DNA of 64,000 nucleotides from Nocardia huaxiensis. GTDB lineage: Bacteria; Actinomycetota; Actinomycetes; Mycobacteriales; Mycobacteriaceae. Shown piece after piece: positions 42,565 through 64,000 of this stretch. Where the stretch lies: NCBI RefSeq assembly GCF_013744875.1, contig NZ_CP059399.1:4650001-4714000 (forward strand). The letters are read 5' to 3'. The notes under the pieces are model-generated. The model was given only the letters and a program-made list of their open reading frames with translations, had not been told where the DNA came from and ran no database searches. A program made the translations under genes and the position numbers. How positions within the stretch are numbered: the first letter of the stretch is position 1; every line of letters starts with the position of its first letter.

Positions 42565-43332
42565 CTACCCGAACTGCTGCCAGCCCAGCCGAATCGCCAT
42601 GGCGACCACCACGACCAGCAGCACCGCGCGGACGAATCCCGCGCCCCGGGCCAGCGCCATGTGCGAACCCACAATGGAGCCCGCCACATTCGCGACGGCC
42701 ATGGCCAGGCCGAGTGCCCACAGCACGTGGCCCGTCGCGCCCAGGAAGATGAGCGAACCCAGGTTCGAGCCGCAGTTGATGACCTTGGCCATGGCTGCGG
42801 CGCGGACGAATTCGGTGCCCAGCATGGTGGCGAAGGTGATGATCAGGAACGTCCCGGTGCCGGGGCCGAGCAGTCCGTCGTAGAGGCCGATGAGCCCGGC
42901 GGCCATCCCGATGACCAGCAGCGTCTTGCGCCGGGTCGGCCGGTGCGTGGCCATGGTGACGCCGATGGACGGGCGCAGGGTGATGAAGACCGCCACGCCG
43001 ACCAGCACCACCATGACGATGGGAATGAACAGCTCGCGGTCGATGAGCCCGACCGCCGCCGACCCGCAGGCCGAGGCCACCGCGGCCAGTGCGGCCGCCG
43101 GGAGCAGCGTCTTCCACCGCATGGGCACCTTGCGGGCGAAGGTCAGCACGGCCGCGCTGGTCCCGGAGAAGGCCGCGATCTTGTTGGTGCCCAAGGCGGT
43201 CTGCGGCGCGAGGCCCGGCAGGACGACGAACAGGGTCGGCAGCACGATGAGTCCGCCGCCGCCGACCACCGCGTCCACCCAGCCGGCTGCCGTGGCCGCG
43301 GTCAGCAAGACCGCCCAGTCCCCAATGGTCAT
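42565..43332 (-). CDS. Sulfite exporter TauE/SafE family permease
   Basis: The 255-residue protein consists of two repeats of hydrophobic helices with the family signature 'AAGWVDAVVGGGGLIVLPTL' in the first half and 'AGLIGLYDGLLGPGTGTFLI' in the second; 'TALGTNKIAAFSGTSAAV' and 'KVINCGSNLGSLIFL' are the matching downstream loops. These proteins move sulfite, sulfonates or other small anions across the membrane; the substrate here is unknown. ATG at 43332 is chosen over a TTG at 43344. It is divergent from the sensor kinase gene, 62 bp apart. Confidence 0.9.
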   Translation of the reverse strand: MTIGDWAVLLTAATAAGWVDAVVGGGGLIVLPTLFVVLPGLAPQTALGTNKIAAFSGTSAAVLTFARKVPMRWKTLLPAAALAAVASACGSAAVGLIDRELFIPIVMVVLVGVAVFITLRPSIGVTMATHRPTRRKTLLVIGMAAGLIGLYDGLLGPGTGTFLIITFATMLGTEFVRAAAMAKVINCGSNLGSLIFLGATGHVLWALGLAMAVANVAGSIVGSHMALARGAGFVRAVLLVVVVAMAIRLGWQQFG

Positions 43333-43394
43333 GGGATGACTCAAGCAGAGCGGACAATCCCGGGCAAACCGGCAGCGCCCCGTAGGGTGGTGCT

Positions 43395-44570
43395 GTGCGC
43401 CGGTTCAGTTTGTGGCTGCGCGACAGGCCACTGATCACCGACTCCATGCTCGCTCTGGGGTTGTTCGTTCTCGATATCCTCGCCATCGGCGAAAGCCGGC
43501 AGAAGGTGATCTACGCCGTTCTCGGCGTGGCACTGTCGGTGCCGATCGTGTTCCGGCGCACCTATCCGCGCGCGGCGGCGCTGGCCCTGGTGCTGATCTC
43601 CTTCGCCACCACCGTGATCCACTGGGCCGGCGGCGACCACGACGCCGTCCACCCGGCCCTGCTCGGCCTCGGCATCATGCTCTACACGCTGGTCGCGTAT
43701 GTGGGCCGCCGCGAAGGACTCTGGTATCTGGGCGCGCTCATCGCCGACAGCGTCCTGTCCTGGATCATGATCGGCAAACCCGAAGGCGTCGACGCCCCCT
43801 TCACCGCCGTCTACTACGCCCTGTGCTGGACCCTCGCCGAATTCGTCGGCGCGCGCCACGCGTATGACGCCGAGGTGGCCGCCCGCCTCGCCGTCGCCGA
43901 CTACGACCGTGAACGCCGCGCCCACGACGCCGTCGCCGCCGAACGCACCCGCATCGCCCGCGAACTCCACGATGTCGTCGCGCACGCGGTGAGCGTGATC
44001 ATCGTGCAGGCCGACGGCGCCCGCTACGCCCTGCGCCAGGACCCCGACACCGCCGAGCAGGCTCTCGCCACCATCGCCGGCACCGGCCGCGAAGCGCTGC
44101 GCGAACTGCGCCGCACCGTCGAGCTGCTGCGGACCGAGCATGCCCCCGAACAACTTCCGCAGCACGGCACCGCCGGCATCGCCGGCCTCGTCGCCATGAT
44201 GCGCAATGCCGGGCTGAACGTCTCGCTCGAACTCACCGGCGAAATCGATTCCCTCAGCCCGGAAGTCAGCCTCGGCATCCACCGCATCGTGCAGGAGTCG
44301 CTCACCAACACCCTGCGCCACGCCGGCTCGGACTCGCACGCCGACGTCCGCGTCACCCGCCGCGACACCGACGTCCTCGTCGAGGTCATCGACTGCGGGG
44401 GAGCCCCCGACACCCGCACCCCGGCCCCCGCCATCCCCGGCAGCGGCCTCGGCCTGGTCGGCATGCGCGAACGCATGGCCGTCCTGGGCGGAACACTGAC
44501 AGCGGGCCGGAACGGCAAGGGCGGCTGGGCCGTTCGCGCCACCATCCCCCTCGACCGCGAGAGCGACTGA
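43395..44570 (+). CDS. NarL-type sensor histidine kinase
   Basis: The 391-residue protein has a membrane-embedded sensor of about five helices in residues 20-150, then a coiled stretch ('YDRERRAHDAVAAERTRIA'), a HisKA_3 dimerisation domain with the phosphorylated histidine in 'ELHDVVAHAVSVIIVQADGA', and an HATPase domain with 'QESLTNTLRHAG' (N-box) and 'GSGLGLVGMRERM' (G-box). The kinase lacks an extracellular domain, so it probably senses a membrane or small-molecule signal. It starts at a GTG. The response regulator gene follows by 113 bp. Confidence 0.92.
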   Translation: MRRFSLWLRDRPLITDSMLALGLFVLDILAIGESRQKVIYAVLGVALSVPIVFRRTYPRAAALALVLISFATTVIHWAGGDHDAVHPALLGLGIMLYTLVAYVGRREGLWYLGALIADSVLSWIMIGKPEGVDAPFTAVYYALCWTLAEFVGARHAYDAEVAARLAVADYDRERRAHDAVAAERTRIARELHDVVAHAVSVIIVQADGARYALRQDPDTAEQALATIAGTGREALRELRRTVELLRTEHAPEQLPQHGTAGIAGLVAMMRNAGLNVSLELTGEIDSLSPEVSLGIHRIVQESLTNTLRHAGSDSHADVRVTRRDTDVLVEVIDCGGAPDTRTPAPAIPGSGLGLVGMRERMAVLGGTLTAGRNGKGGWAVRATIPLDRESD

Positions 44571-44683
44571 CCGCGTCGCCGCCGTCCGCCCCGGGTGCTG
44601 TAGAACTCGGCGTGTCACCGCGTTGACCCCGCGCACCGATGTGGGTGGCCGGCACCGCGGGCCGGGCCGATAGATTGAGAGTC

Positions 44684-45346
44684 GTGCCGATCACTGTGCT
44701 GGTAGTCGACGATCAGGAGCTCATGCGTGCGGGGTTGCGGATGGTGCTCGGCGCGCACCCGGACATAGAGGTGGTGGGGGAGGCCGACAATGGGGCCGCG
44801 GCGATCGCGCGGGCGGCCGAATTGCGGCCGGATGTGGTGCTCATGGATGTGCGCATGCCCATCACCGACGGTGTGAGCGCCACCGCGCAGATCATCGAAT
44901 CCGGGTATGGCAGCCGGGTTCTCGTCATGACCACCTTCGACCTCGACGAACACGCGCTGGGTGCGCTGCGGGCCGGAGCCAGCGGATTCCTGTTGAAGGA
45001 CACGCCGCCGGAGGACCTCATCTCGGCCATTCGGTCGGTGGCCGCCGGGGATGCGGTGGTGTCGCCGAAGGTGACCAAGCGGCTGCTGGACCGCCTCATT
45101 GCCGAGGATCCGGCCGCGGGACGGGATCCGGGCGTGCTGGAGGTGCTGACCGCGCGGGAGCGGGAGGTGCTCGAGCACATCGCGGCCGGGCGGTCCAACG
45201 CCGAGATCGCCGCGGCGCTGTTCCTGTCGGAGGCGACGGTGAAGACGCATGTGGGACGGGTGCTCACCAAGCTCGATTTGCGCGATCGAGTGCAGGCGGT
45301 GGTGCTCGCCTACGAGACCGGGCTGGTGCGACCGGGTAACGCTTGA
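44684..45346 (+). CDS. NarL/LuxR-type response regulator
   Basis: The 220-residue protein starts with a receiver domain ('VPITVLVVDDQELMRAGLRM', phosphoacceptor Asp in 'PDVVLMDVRMPI', and Lys in 'GFLLKDTPPEDL') and ends with a LuxR DNA-binding domain ('LTAREREVLEHIAAGRSNAE', 'LFLSEATVKTHVGRVLTKL'). It is the partner of the sensor kinase encoded just upstream. The GTG at 44684 has a GAGAG site close by; an in-frame start at 44639 is possible but adds a non-conserved lead. Targets are unknown, and the diverging TauE permease is one plausible target. Confidence 0.92.
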   Translation: MPITVLVVDDQELMRAGLRMVLGAHPDIEVVGEADNGAAAIARAAELRPDVVLMDVRMPITDGVSATAQIIESGYGSRVLVMTTFDLDEHALGALRAGASGFLLKDTPPEDLISAIRSVAAGDAVVSPKVTKRLLDRLIAEDPAAGRDPGVLEVLTAREREVLEHIAAGRSNAEIAAALFLSEATVKTHVGRVLTKLDLRDRVQAVVLAYETGLVRPGNA

Positions 45347-45364
45347 CCTGGAAGTGCCTGCGGC

Positions 45365-46162
45365 TCAGGATGATTCGTCGAGGAACTCGCGGATCACGGT
45401 GGTGCAGGCCGCGGGCGTCTCCAGCTGCGGCAGATGCCCGCTGCCGCCCAGCACGATGCGCGCAGCCGCCGGAATGCCCGCTTCGATCGCGCCGCAGTGG
45501 GCGTGGACGTCGGGATGGTCGAATTCGCCGACGACGACCAGGGTGGGCACGGCGATCTCCCCGAGCCGGGGCAGGGCGGGCGCCTGTGACATGCGCTCGA
45601 GCTCCATGGGCGGATCCAGATTGCCGGGACTGGCGCGCAATATGTCCCGAAGCCGTTGCCGCGCACCGGGATTGGCGGGTGCGACGAACCACGGATCGGT
45701 CTCGGTCCAATAGCTGATCTGATCGGTGATCGAGTCGTCGCGAGTGGGTATGTCGCGGCCGCCGCGCGTGAGGAAGTGCTCACTCAGCGACAGCCCGCTG
45801 ACCAGCGAGCCGATCAGGATCAGTCGGCCGACGAGATCGGGGTGCTCGAGCGCGCACCACAGCGTCACCAGGCCGCCGAACGAACAGCCGATCAAGGTCA
45901 CCGGCTCGTCCGCGACCGCGCGCGCCACGGCGGCGAGATCCTCGGAACTGGAATACGGACCGGTCGGCCGAGGTGAGCGTCCGTACCCGCGCCGATCCCA
46001 GCGCACCACCCGATGATCCTTCGCCAGCGCCTCGAACTGCGCATCCCACGAGCCGCAGTGCGAGAGCGCGTCATGGGTGAAGACCACCGGCGGCCCCGCG
46101 CCCGCCGCCTCCACGAAGAGACCGGCCGCCGCCCGCACCTGCTCGGAGCCCCCGCTCGCCAT
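45365..46162 (-). CDS. Alpha/beta fold hydrolase
   Basis: The 265-residue protein has a canonical alpha/beta hydrolase fold: oxyanion and nucleophile region 'TLIGCSFGGLVTLWCALEHP' (Gly-x-Ser-x-Gly with Ser near residue 106), acid in 'VVVGEFDHPDVHAHC' and His in 'VLGGSGHLPQLETP'. The first strand and turn 'VVFTHDALSHCGSWDAQFEA' differ slightly from the usual HGxP. Substrate is unknown; esterase, lactonase or haloperoxidase-like roles are all possible. It converges with the response regulator gene and is divergent from fxsA. Confidence 0.88.
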   Translation of the reverse strand: MASGGSEQVRAAAGLFVEAAGAGPPVVFTHDALSHCGSWDAQFEALAKDHRVVRWDRRGYGRSPRPTGPYSSSEDLAAVARAVADEPVTLIGCSFGGLVTLWCALEHPDLVGRLILIGSLVSGLSLSEHFLTRGGRDIPTRDDSITDQISYWTETDPWFVAPANPGARQRLRDILRASPGNLDPPMELERMSQAPALPRLGEIAVPTLVVVGEFDHPDVHAHCGAIEAGIPAAARIVLGGSGHLPQLETPAACTTVIREFLDESS

Positions 46163-46374
46163 CTCTCAACTGTAGATTTCCGCTCGCCTCGAGATCGTGG
46201 AAACCGGGTGATACCCGGACCCGGCCGCGCGGTCGCCGACCACGCGCTGAGCTGGCAGAACCCGGTGGATCGGGCATGGTCGCGGGCTCTGGGCGGCTGT
46301 GTGCGCGGTCACGCCGGGAGAAAATCGGCCGTCTCGCGCGTTGTAGGGGTGAATCGATCGAAAGGATCGCCCGG

Positions 46375-46872
46375 ATGCCTGCCCTCCTGTTCCTCGCGTA
46401 CTTCGCCGCCGAGATCGCCACGCTCGTGCTCGTCGGGCATTTCATCGGCGTGTTCCCGACCATCCTGCTGCTCATCGCCGGGTCCGCGGCGGGTCTGATC
46501 CTGGTGCGTTCGCAGGGCAGGCGCGTGTTCGAGGGCTTCCGCAAGGCCGCCCGCGGCGAGATCGAGCCGAGTACCGCCGTCGCCGACGGCGCACTGGTCA
46601 CCGTGGGCGCGGTCCTCATGTTCGTGCCCGGTCTGCTCACCTCGTTCCTCGGCCTGCTGGCGCTGACCCCGGTGACCCGGTTCCTGTTCCGCCCGATCGT
46701 GGCCGCCTTCGCCGCCCGCCGCCTCAACCGGGTGGCCACGGCCGTCGGCCCGTTCGGGTACCGCAATGTGGTGATCGACCCCGACGGCGAGGTCATCGAC
46801 GCCACCGTGGTGAGCGAGTACTACGACGACGGCCAGGGCCGCACCACCTACCGCGCCATCGACCCGAACTGA
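46375..46872 (+). CDS. fxsA: FxsA family membrane protein
   Basis: The 165-residue protein has the FxsA pattern: an N-terminal helix pair ('LFLAYFAAEIATLVLVG', 'VFPTILLLIAGSAAGLILVR'), the conserved 'RSQGRRVFEGFRKAARGEI' and 'VPGLLTSFLGLLALTPVTRF', and a hydrophilic C-terminus. In E. coli FxsA affects exclusion of phage T7 by the F plasmid; its normal role is unknown. The ATG at 46375 follows AAAGGA by nine bases, which decides the start. A copy of the dispersed repeat follows its stop codon within a few bases. Confidence 0.88.
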   Translation: MPALLFLAYFAAEIATLVLVGHFIGVFPTILLLIAGSAAGLILVRSQGRRVFEGFRKAARGEIEPSTAVADGALVTVGAVLMFVPGLLTSFLGLLALTPVTRFLFRPIVAAFAARRLNRVATAVGPFGYRNVVIDPDGEVIDATVVSEYYDDGQGRTTYRAIDPN

Positions 46873-46874
46873 GC

Positions 46875-46960
46875 TCTGCTTTTCCCAGGGGCTCTGCTTT
46901 TCCCAGGGGCTCCGCCCCCGGACCCCCGGAATCGGGGGCGCTGCCCCCGGCCCCCGTTAC
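46875..46960 (-). repeat. GC-rich dispersed hairpin repeat, copy 2
   Basis: Read on the minus strand this is GTAACGGGGGCCGGGGGC, then GGGGGCAGCGCCCCC and 'CGATTCCGGGGGTCC', then GGAGCCCCTGGGAAAAGCA twice in tandem. It matches copy 1 near 7.0 kb in order and spacing, with loop changes that keep the stems. It begins within three bases of the fxsA stop codon, so on the plus strand it can terminate fxsA. Confidence 0.85.
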
Positions 46961-47095
46961 GGGGCGCGGTAGCTGCGCGGTATGCGCGCGGCCGGTGTGA
47001 GCGTGCTGGGGCGGGTGTGGTTGTGGGCGGGGGTCCGTCCTGCCATTCGGCCCCGAACCCGGTGCGGCCGCGCCCGTGCGGCAGACTGGAGACCT

Positions 47096-48691
47096 GTGAG
47101 TACCCAGTTGCTTGTCGGCGGCCGTATCTATAGTCCGAGTAATCCGGACGCGACGGCGATGGCGGTGACCGACGGCACCGTGGTGTGGGTCGGCGCGGAC
47201 CGTGCGGGGCGGGCGATGCACCCGGACGCGGAGATCATCGATGTGGACGGCGCGTTCGTCGCGCCCGCGTTCGTGGACCCGCACGTGCACGTCACCGCGC
47301 TGGGGTTGAAGCTCACGGGACTCGATCTGGCACAGGCGGGTTCGCTCGCGGAATGCCTCGAGGCGCTGCGGACGTTCGCCGCCGCGCGGCCCGACGGCGC
47401 GATCCTCGGCGAGGGCTGGGACGACACCGTCTGGCCGGAGGGACGGCCGCCGAGCCTGGCAGAAATCGATGCCGCCGCCCCCGGTCGGCTGGTGTATCTG
47501 GCTCGCGTGGACGCACATTCGGCCGTCGTGTCGACCCCGCTGCTGGATGCCGTCGCCGGTATCACCGAGGCCGCCGGCTTCACCCGGGGTGAACCGCTGC
47601 GCGGCGACGCGCACCACCGGGTGCGGGCCGCCGCACTGGGCGCGCTGGATCGCGGTCAGCGCGACGCCGCCCGCCGAGCCGCCCTCGACCACGCCGCCGC
47701 CCAGGGCATCGCCGCCGTCCACGAATGCGCCGGCCCCGAGATCTCCGGCGAGACGGATGTCCGTGAGCTGCTGGCCTTTTCGCACGGCGTCGAGGTGCGC
47801 GCCTACTGGGGTCAGGCCGTGCGCACCGCCGACGAGGCCCGCACCCTGCTGAAGGACCTCGGCGTGCACGCCCTCGGCGGCGACCTGTTCGTCGACGGCT
47901 CGATCGGCTCGCACACCGCGTGGCTGCGTACCCCCTACGCCGACCGCGACACCACCGGCACCTCCTACCTCGACGCCGACGCCGTCCACGCGCACGTGCT
48001 GGCCTGCACCGAGGCGGGCATCCAGACCGGCTTCCACGTCATCGGCGACGCCGCCATGGACGCGGTCGTCACCGGATTCGAGCGGGTCGTCGCCGAATTG
48101 GGCGGTCCCGCAGTCGCTTCCCGCGGCCACCGCCTCGAACACGCCGAAATGCTCGACGCCGACCAGATCGCGAAACTCGCTCAGTGGGGCGTAATCGCCA
48201 GTGTCCAACCGGGTTTCGACGCCGCCTGGGGCGGCCCCGACGGTATGTACGCCACCCGTCTGGGCGCCGACCGCGCCGCCACCCTCAACCCGTTCTCGGC
48301 CATGGCCGCCGCGGGCATCTCCCTGGCAATCGGCTCCGACGCCCCCGTCACCGCCCTGAACCAGTGGGAGGCCATCCGCGCGGCGGCCAACCACCGCACC
48401 CCCGGCCATCAAATCTCCCCCCGCGCCGCCTTCGCCGCCGCCACCCGCGGCGCCTGGCGCGCCGGCGGCGTCCGCGACGGCCTGGCCGGCACCCTGGTCC
48501 CCGGCGCCCCCGCCTCCTACACCCTCTGGGACGCCGAAGACCTCGTGGTGGCCGCGGCCGCCGACTCCGTCCAGCGCTGGTCCACCGACCCCCGCTCCCG
48601 GGTCCCCGGCCTCCCGCCCCTCACCCCCGATGCCACCCTCCCGCGCTGCCTGCGCACCGTGCACCGCGGGGTCACCATCCATGAGCTCTGA
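47096..48691 (+). CDS. Amidohydrolase family protein (YtcJ-like)
   Basis: The 531-residue protein is a metal-dependent amidohydrolase of the YtcJ/Amidohydro_3 type: the N-terminal beta-domain 'LLVGGRIYSPSN', the metal-binding HxH in 'AFVDPHVHVTALGL', 'FHVIGDAAMDAVVTGF', a further ligand region 'RLEHAEML' and the Asp in 'AIGSDAPVTALNQW'. Substrates of this group are unknown, often amides or cyclic imides. GTG at 47096 has GGAG five bases before it. Its 3' end overlaps the lnt start by 11 bp, so the two are co-transcribed. Confidence 0.88.
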   Translation: MSTQLLVGGRIYSPSNPDATAMAVTDGTVVWVGADRAGRAMHPDAEIIDVDGAFVAPAFVDPHVHVTALGLKLTGLDLAQAGSLAECLEALRTFAAARPDGAILGEGWDDTVWPEGRPPSLAEIDAAAPGRLVYLARVDAHSAVVSTPLLDAVAGITEAAGFTRGEPLRGDAHHRVRAAALGALDRGQRDAARRAALDHAAAQGIAAVHECAGPEISGETDVRELLAFSHGVEVRAYWGQAVRTADEARTLLKDLGVHALGGDLFVDGSIGSHTAWLRTPYADRDTTGTSYLDADAVHAHVLACTEAGIQTGFHVIGDAAMDAVVTGFERVVAELGGPAVASRGHRLEHAEMLDADQIAKLAQWGVIASVQPGFDAAWGGPDGMYATRLGADRAATLNPFSAMAAAGISLAIGSDAPVTALNQWEAIRAAANHRTPGHQISPRAAFAAATRGAWRAGGVRDGLAGTLVPGAPASYTLWDAEDLVVAAAADSVQRWSTDPRSRVPGLPPLTPDATLPRCLRTVHRGVTIHEL

Positions 48692-50504
48692 GCCCGGCAC
48701 CGAAAACACCACGCCCGCAACGCCTTCCGGACGCCCCCGCCCGGACTCCGGCACGGCCGATTCCCGGACCGCTGATTTCCTGGCAGCTACGAATGCCGAG
48801 GGCGATCACCCTGAGAAGAGTTCAGCCGCTGGGGGATTCGGGCTGAGGTTGCTGGGCCGGGCGCGATCGCGGCCGGTGCTGGGGCGCTGCGTGGGCGCGA
48901 TCCTCGCGGGACTGCTGTTGTTCGCGAGTTTTCCGCCTCGGACGCTGTGGTTTCTCGCGCCCGTCGCCATTGCGCTGCTGACGCTGGTGGTGCGTGGAAA
49001 CGGGCGGCTGCGTGGGGGATTCGGGTACGGGATGCTGGCGGGGCTGGGGTTCTTCCTGCCGTTGCTGCCGTGGACCGGGATCTATGTGGGTCCGGTGCCG
49101 TGGCTGGCGCTGTCGACCGTGTGCGCGGTGTATGTGGGGCTGTTCGGGATGATCGCGCGACTGGTCGGGTCGCTGCGGTGGTGGCCGCTGTGGGTGGCGG
49201 CGGCGTGGTCGCTGACCGAGTGGGCGCGGTCGAGTTTCCCGTTCGGGGGATTTCCTTGGGGGAGGATCGCTTTCGGTCAGGCGGACGGGTGGTATCTGCC
49301 GTTCGCCATGGTGGGTGGTGCGCCGCTGGTGAGTTTCGCGGTGGCGCTCACGGGCACCCTCGCCGCGGGCGCGCTCGTGTGGTGGTGGGGTTCGCGGAGT
49401 GAGGTGCGGGCTTCCGCAAACGTTCCGCATCGTCCCAGATGGGGGGCTTGGCGTCCCACATCGTGGACACGGATTGTTGGTGCGGGCGCGCTTGTGGCTA
49501 TCATTCCTTTCACCGGAGTGATCCTCCGGACCGCGCTGCCCGGCCCGGAGGACGGCAACCGGCCGATCACGGTCGCCGCGATCCAGGGCAGCGTGCCGCG
49601 CCTGGGACTCGACTTCAACGCCCAGCGTCGCGCGGTTCTCGACAATCACGTCAAGCGCACCGAGGAACTCGCCGCGGCCGTCGCCGCCGGGCGGGCCCCG
49701 CAGCCGGATGTGGTGATCTGGCCGGAGAACTCCTCCGATATCGACCCGCTGCGCAATGCCGACGCCGCCGCGCTCATCACGCAGGCCGCCCGGGATATCA
49801 AGGCGCCCATCCTGGTTGGCGCGGTCCTGGTGAACGATGATCGCACCACCACGAACTCGGTGATCGTGTGGACCGCCGACGGCGGGCCGGGGGAGCGGCA
49901 CAACAAGAAGATCATTCAGCCCTTCGGCGAGTACCTGCCCATGCGCAGCTTCTTCCGGCTGTTCTCCGAATATGCCGACCGCGCGGGCTATTTCGTTCCC
50001 GGCACCGGCGACGGCGTGGTCCACGCCGAACCCGCCGCTGGCGGTGCGCCGGTCGCCATCGGCGTGGCCACCTGCTACGAGGTCGCCTTCGACCGCGCCT
50101 TCGAGGAAGCGGTGCGCGCCGGCGCGCAGATTCTCACCGTCCCGTCCAACAACGCGACCTTCGGCGACAGCGAGATGACCTATCAGCAGCTGGCCATGTC
50201 GCGGGTGCGCGCGGTGGAACACGGCCGCGCCGTGGTGGTCTCGGTGACCACCGGCGTCAGCGCCATCATCACCGCCGATGGCGAGATCCAGCAGCAGACC
50301 CCGCAGTTCGTCCCCGCGGCATTAGTCGCGAAACTCCCGCTACGCGAAGACACGACACCGGCAACGCGTTTGGGCCCCACGCCGGAGTGGATTTTGTGTA
50401 TCCTGGCCGCGGCTGCCGCTGTGACGGCGGCAATTCGGCGGCGAACCACCACCCTTGCGAAGCCGACCGACCAGAATGCAACCGGTACCCCTCCGGTTCG
50501 GTGA
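48681..50504 (+). CDS. lnt: Apolipoprotein N-acyltransferase
   Basis: The 607-residue protein has about 60 hydrophilic residues, a block of membrane helices (about 60-300), then a nitrilase-type domain with the catalytic triad Glu in 'DVVIWPENSSDID', Lys in 'GERHNKKIIQPFGEYLP' and Cys in 'GVATCYEVAFDRAFE', and a final C-terminal helix. It adds the N-terminal acyl chain to lipoproteins at the outer face of the inner membrane, as the Ppm1/Lnt-type enzymes of mycolic-acid actinomycetes do. The ATG lies inside the end of the amidohydrolase gene, so it relies on translational coupling. No dolichol-mannose synthase domain is fused. Confidence 0.93.
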   Translation: MSSEPGTENTTPATPSGRPRPDSGTADSRTADFLAATNAEGDHPEKSSAAGGFGLRLLGRARSRPVLGRCVGAILAGLLLFASFPPRTLWFLAPVAIALLTLVVRGNGRLRGGFGYGMLAGLGFFLPLLPWTGIYVGPVPWLALSTVCAVYVGLFGMIARLVGSLRWWPLWVAAAWSLTEWARSSFPFGGFPWGRIAFGQADGWYLPFAMVGGAPLVSFAVALTGTLAAGALVWWWGSRSEVRASANVPHRPRWGAWRPTSWTRIVGAGALVAIIPFTGVILRTALPGPEDGNRPITVAAIQGSVPRLGLDFNAQRRAVLDNHVKRTEELAAAVAAGRAPQPDVVIWPENSSDIDPLRNADAAALITQAARDIKAPILVGAVLVNDDRTTTNSVIVWTADGGPGERHNKKIIQPFGEYLPMRSFFRLFSEYADRAGYFVPGTGDGVVHAEPAAGGAPVAIGVATCYEVAFDRAFEEAVRAGAQILTVPSNNATFGDSEMTYQQLAMSRVRAVEHGRAVVVSVTTGVSAIITADGEIQQQTPQFVPAALVAKLPLREDTTPATRLGPTPEWILCILAAAAAVTAAIRRRTTTLAKPTDQNATGTPPVR

Positions 50505-50850
50505 CAGCGGGAACGTGTGACGAGGGCCGTCCCGCTCGGGCGATTCTGATTCGCCGGTTCGTAGCTTGGGTGTGGTTTTCCGCCCGGTTTGTCTGAGTTA
50601 TCTGAATTTTCGTGCAAATAGAGCGAAACGCGCGAGGTTTGCCTTGAGGTAACTGGCTTAATATTGCGCTCCGCCAACGCCGTTGGTTGCGAGCAACTCG
50701 AGATCACCACCGATCCGCTCGGCCGGGTGCTCCGAATCATAGGGCGTGGATCACGTCCTACGGCTCGCGCGTGCGCGCGATCGCCCGGGGTGTTGTCGGA
50801 GTTCGGGGTTTCGGGGAGTTGCGCACAACAGCGGCAGAACGGAGTGATTG
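50505..50850. other. Intergenic region upstream of the second NRPS
   Basis: The 346-bp gap starts with AGCGGGA...TCCCGCT (50506-50536), a weak terminator candidate for lnt. A TAATAT at 50660-50665 could be a -10 box for the NRPS, with TTGCCT about 14 bases before it. Two small stems (CCAAC-GCC-GTTGG and GTTGC-GA-GCAAC) lie at 50675-50698. I see no gene and no convincing IdeR-type iron box. Confidence 0.5.

Positions 50851-64000
<13,150 letters not shown>

Noticed and set aside
50640..50665. A possible IdeR/iron box before the second NRPS (TTGAGGTAACTGGCTTAAT region).
   Set aside because: Position-by-position comparison with the TTAGGTTAGGCTAACCTAA consensus gives too few matches, and symmetry is poor.

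Overview
The window is GC-rich chromosomal DNA from a mycolic-acid-type actinomycete, most likely Nocardia or a close relative. This is inferred from the gene set: a fused CobI-CobJ methyltransferase, an AsnC regulator divergent from a dimethylargininase (a pairing also found in mycobacteria), F420-type PPOX proteins, an MmpL-type transporter, a TldD/PmbA pair, a PolA-like exonuclease/polymerase, frequent GTG starts and large NRPS genes. I see no rRNA, tRNA, CRISPR array, transposase or phage gene.

Bases 1-11.3 kb hold late-acting cobalamin functions: a truncated substrate-binding protein, a GNAT acetyltransferase, a PadR regulator, cobH-cobIJ, an inserted asnC/ddaH pair, cobG, and cobN behind a cobalamin riboswitch. 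From 11.5 to 17.4 kb come small stand-alone genes: an exported glycine-rich protein, two tail-to-tail PPOX paralogues, a VOC protein, a TetR regulator with a good operator candidate, map divergent from a small XRE regulator across two AT-rich palindromes, an HtrA-like protease and a RibD/DHFR-like reductase.

Bases 17.6-29.9 kb (minus strand) form a compact secondary-metabolite locus: an MmpL-family exporter, a two-module NRPS (C-A-T-C-A-T-TE, first A domain with the serine code) and, overlapping it by 4 bp, a fusion of an FAD monooxygenase with a PapA/condensation-like domain whose catalytic histidine is replaced. I regard this as the most likely undescribed system here. From 30 to 50.5 kb are housekeeping and regulatory genes: a methyltransferase, AraC regulator, serine hydrolase, GerW-like protein, PolA-like enzyme, a short Rho paralogue, TldD/PmbA, a TetR regulator with a long disordered tail, a TauE/SafE permease, a NarL-type two-component system, an alpha/beta hydrolase, FxsA, an amidohydrolase and apolipoprotein N-acyltransferase.

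From 50.85 kb to the right edge a second NRPS occupies the plus strand: four complete C-A-T modules and the start of a thioesterase, cut by the window end. Its first A domain also carries the serine code. No MbtH-like protein, acyl-AMP ligase or aryl-acid biosynthesis gene is visible, so the N-terminal cap of either peptide must come from elsewhere. A GC-rich dispersed repeat occurs twice in opposite orientation (about 7.0 and 46.9 kb), and several strong hairpins mark gene ends.
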